This document shows positions 62,028 to 64,000 of a stretch of 64,000 nt of DNA, piece after piece. Numbering within the stretch: the first letter of the stretch is position 1; each line of letters opens with the position of its first letter. A program made the position numbers and the translations under genes. Under the pieces are notes generated by a model. It did not search any database and was not told the origin of the DNA. It saw only the letters and a list, made by a program, of their open reading frames with translations. Origin of the DNA: Sphingomonas sp. AP4-R1 (GTDB lineage: Bacteria > Pseudomonadota > Alphaproteobacteria > Sphingomonadales > Sphingomonadaceae); the NCBI RefSeq assembly GCF_013113735.1, contig NZ_CP053346.1:186001-250000 (forward strand). Direction: 5' to 3'.

Positions 62028-63341
62028 ATGGGCGGGCCAGCGCCCGTGATGTCCGCCGAAACCACCATTTCCGAGGCCGCCGGCCGCGCGAGCCGCTATC
62101 GCTGGGCGATCTGTGCCCTCCTCTTCGCCGCCACCGCGATCAACTATATCGATCGCCAGATGATCGGCGTGCTGAAGCCCGTCCTTCAGGCCGATCTCGG
62201 CTGGAAGGAGAGCCAGTATGCGGACATCGTCTTCTGGTTCCAGGCGGCCTATGCGATCGGCTTCCTGTTCATGGGCCGCTTCATGGACGCGATCGGCGCG
62301 CGCTTCGGCTATGCGATCGCCTTCGGCTTCTGGACGCTCGCGCATATCGCGCACGGCCTCGTCCGCGGCGTCACCGGCTTCGCGGTCGCGCGCTTCGCGC
62401 TGGGCCTCGGCGAATCCGGCAATTTCCCGGCGGGCCTGAAGACCGTCGCGGACTGGTTTCCCCAGCGCGAGCGCGCGCTGGCCGTCGGCGTGTTCAACGC
62501 AGGCGCCAATGTCGGCGCGATCGTCACGCCCCTGCTCGTCCCCGCGATCACGCTGGCTTATGGCTGGCGCGCGGCCTTCCTGATCACCGGCCTGTTCAGC
62601 GTCGTCTGGATCGTCGTGTGGCTGGTGCTCTATCGCTCGCCCGGCGAGCATAGACGCGTCAACGCCGCCGAGCTGGCGCTGATCCAGAGCGATCCCGTCC
62701 AGCCCGCCGGGCGCATGGCCTGGACCAAGCTGTTCACGAAGCGCGAGACCTGGGCCTATGCGGTGCCCAAGTTCCTGACCGATCCGATCTGGTGGATGTT
62801 CCTGTTCTGGCTGCCGGATTTCCTCGGCAAGCGCTACGGCCTCGATCTCAAGACCTTCGGCCCACCGCTCGTCGTCATCTACGTGATGTCCGATGGCGGC
62901 AGCGTCCTCGGCGGCTGGGTCTCGTCGCGCATGATGAAGGCGGGCGCCTCGGCGAACCGCGCGCGCAAGCTGACGATGCTCGGCTGCGCCGTCTGCGTGC
63001 TTCCGGTCGTGATCGTGCCGAACATCAGCTCGCTCTGGCTGGCCGTGCCGCTGCTCGGCATCGTCACCGCCGCGCATCAGGCCTTTTCGGCCAACCTGCT
63101 CACGCTCCCGTCCGATCTCTTCCCCCGCACGGCGGTGGGATCGGTGGTCGGGATCGGCGGCACGGCGGGCGCGATCGGCGGCATGCTGATCGCCAAGTTC
63201 GTGGGCTATATGCTGGAAATCTCGAACAGCTACGCCCCGATCTTCGCGGTGGCGGGCGGCGCCTATTTCCTCGCGATCATCGCGCTCCACCTGCTCAGCC
63301 CGCGCCTGGAGCGGGCCTCCTTCGACACCCCCGCTTCCTAG
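62028..63341 (+). CDS. MFS transporter, hexuronate/glucarate type
   Basis: A 437-residue, 12-segment major-facilitator transporter of the anion:cation symporter (ExuT-like) family. Signatures are AINYIDRQMIGVLKPVLQ, MGRFMDAIGARFGYAIAFGFW in parts, and GLGESGNFPAGLKTVADWFP. Family members import hexuronates such as glucuronate and galacturonate with H+. A GntR operator precedes it and a GH105 gene follows by 11 bp, both fitting uronate use. The start is ATG 62028, or 62049. Confidence 0.9.
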   Translation: MGGPAPVMSAETTISEAAGRASRYRWAICALLFAATAINYIDRQMIGVLKPVLQADLGWKESQYADIVFWFQAAYAIGFLFMGRFMDAIGARFGYAIAFGFWTLAHIAHGLVRGVTGFAVARFALGLGESGNFPAGLKTVADWFPQRERALAVGVFNAGANVGAIVTPLLVPAITLAYGWRAAFLITGLFSVVWIVVWLVLYRSPGEHRRVNAAELALIQSDPVQPAGRMAWTKLFTKRETWAYAVPKFLTDPIWWMFLFWLPDFLGKRYGLDLKTFGPPLVVIYVMSDGGSVLGGWVSSRMMKAGASANRARKLTMLGCAVCVLPVVIVPNISSLWLAVPLLGIVTAAHQAFSANLLTLPSDLFPRTAVGSVVGIGGTAGAIGGMLIAKFVGYMLEISNSYAPIFAVAGGAYFLAIIALHLLSPRLERASFDTPAS

Positions 63342-63352
63342 GATCATCGATC

Positions 63353-64000
63353 ATGATCGCACGCACCCTCGCCTTGCTGCTGGCGGCATCGCTGCCTGCC
63401 GCCGCGCCCTCCGCCGCGATCGCCGCGAAGCCGGCCGCCGCCGCCGCTAGCCAGCAGGCGCCTCTGGCGCTCGCCGCCAGGCTGGCCGACTGGCAACTCG
63501 GCCGCCTCGATTCCGCCCACGTCTCCCGCGTGACGACCGAGACGCGCAATCCGCGCGCCTGGGAACAGGCCGTCTTCTGGGTGGGCATGACGGCGCTGGC
63601 CGATGCGGGCGGACCGCCGAACATCGCGCAGGCGGTGCAGACGATGGGCAAGGCCAATGAGTGGCTCCCCGCCCGGCGCCCCTATCATGCCGACGATCTC
63701 GTCATCACCCAATCCTATCTCTGGGCGGCCAAGCATGGCGCGGGGCCGGAGGCGATCGCGCCGACGCGCAAGGCGTTCGACTTCATCCTCGCCAATCCGG
63801 CGCATGTGACGCTTGCTTTCTACCAGCCGCCCGAAGGCTATGATCAGACCGAGTGCCTGAAGCGGTGGTGCTGGTGCGACGCGCTGTTCATGGCGCCGCC
63901 GGCGATGCTGGAGCTGAGCCGCCAGACGGGCGATCCGCGCTACAAGGATTTCGCGCTGGAGGAATTCTGGGCGACCACCGCCTTCCTGTTCGATCCGGCG
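63353..64000 (+). CDS. Exported GH105/GH88 unsaturated glycuronyl hydrolase (5' part)
   Basis: The first 216 residues of an enzyme whose gene continues past the window. Signal peptide ALLLAASLPAAAPSAAIAA; conserved parts are AVFWVGMTALAD, HADDLVITQSYLWAAKH (catalytic Asp region) and RWCWCDALFMAPPAMLEL, typical of the GH105/GH88 alpha/alpha barrel. Such enzymes remove the unsaturated uronic acid left by polysaccharide lyases, for example on rhamnogalacturonan oligomers. It begins 11 bp after the transporter stop, so it is cotranscribed. Confidence 0.88.
   Translation, partial: MIARTLALLLAASLPAAAPSAAIAAKPAAAAASQQAPLALAARLADWQLGRLDSAHVSRVTTETRNPRAWEQAVFWVGMTALADAGGPPNIAQAVQTMGKANEWLPARRPYHADDLVITQSYLWAAKHGAGPEAIAPTRKAFDFILANPAHVTLAFYQPPEGYDQTECLKRWCWCDALFMAPPAMLELSRQTGDPRYKDFALEEFWATTAFLFDPA

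Overview
The window is about 66-68% GC with dense, short-spaced genes. Family content and codon use point to an alphaproteobacterium of the order Sphingomonadales, most likely Sphingomonas or a close relative. Supporting signs are the single-cysteine alphaproteobacterial DksA, the orders argD-argF-hslO and serS-surE-nlpD-like, a complete bc1 operon (petABC), HspQ, class I PhaC, GGAAC-type general-stress promoters next to csbD, and many copies of a palindromic repeat (arms like CCGTTCGTGCTGAGC / GCTCAGCACGAACGG) between genes. The placement is inferred from content; no 16S gene is present.

Layout. 1-4.8 kb: 3' part of a xylulokinase gene, small hypotheticals, tRNA-Ser(CGA), hspQ, an HSL-type esterase and a TIGR03916-like radical SAM protein. 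4.9-8.3 kb: an Old Yellow Enzyme-type oxidoreductase divergent from an HxlR regulator, then an ABC-2 exporter. 8.4-13.6 kb: recN, bamD, a Mth938-like gene, a hemerythrin gene and an unusual receiver-like/MarR-like regulator. 13.6-15.4 kb is the most mobile part: tRNA-Val(TAC), a DUF559 endonuclease-like gene between 33-bp inverted repeats, and an intact-looking IS5-family element of 844 bp with a -1 frameshift. 15.4-22.9 kb: a TonB-domain protein, dprA, plsY, csbD, a free-standing short transcript with an extreme Shine-Dalgarno, a DUF2721 gene, alaC-like and phaC. 23-27.3 kb: hydrolase plus acyltransferase pair, two paralogous glycine-zipper envelope proteins and small hypotheticals. 27.3-38 kb: nlpD-like, surE, serS, a stress-type secreted protein, dksA, a PilZ gene, argD, argF, hslO, queC, queE. 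38-47.8 kb: lipB, a membrane protein, a GNAT, hemF, petABC, tetR with a divergent epimerase, and dedA. 47.8-51.8 kb: tesA-like esterase divergent from ybbA-ybbP. 51.9-64 kb: a carbohydrate-utilisation locus.

The carbohydrate locus holds a GntR/UTRA regulator divergent from a PfkB sugar kinase, an exported set on the minus strand (GH2 beta-galactosidase, DUF4861, DUF2264, GH43), a FadR-type GntR regulator, a hexuronate-type MFS transporter and the start of a GH105 unsaturated glycuronyl hydrolase gene. A TTGTA-N-TAC(A/T)A site lies in the GH2/regulator gap and again before the transporter. This suggests one regulon for a galactose- and uronate-containing plant polymer. The window shows no TonB-dependent receptor or polysaccharide lyase; they may lie beyond 64 kb.

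The most unusual signals are: a mini-gene at 19.07-19.28 kb whose ribosome-binding site matches 15 nt of the complement of the 16S rRNA 3' end and which ends at a 12-bp terminator with no downstream gene on its strand; the DUF559 cassette bounded by inverted repeats; a small-RNA-like unit at 36.34-36.42 kb; and the DUF2264/DUF4861 pair in the sugar locus. No CRISPR array, prophage or rRNA operon was seen.
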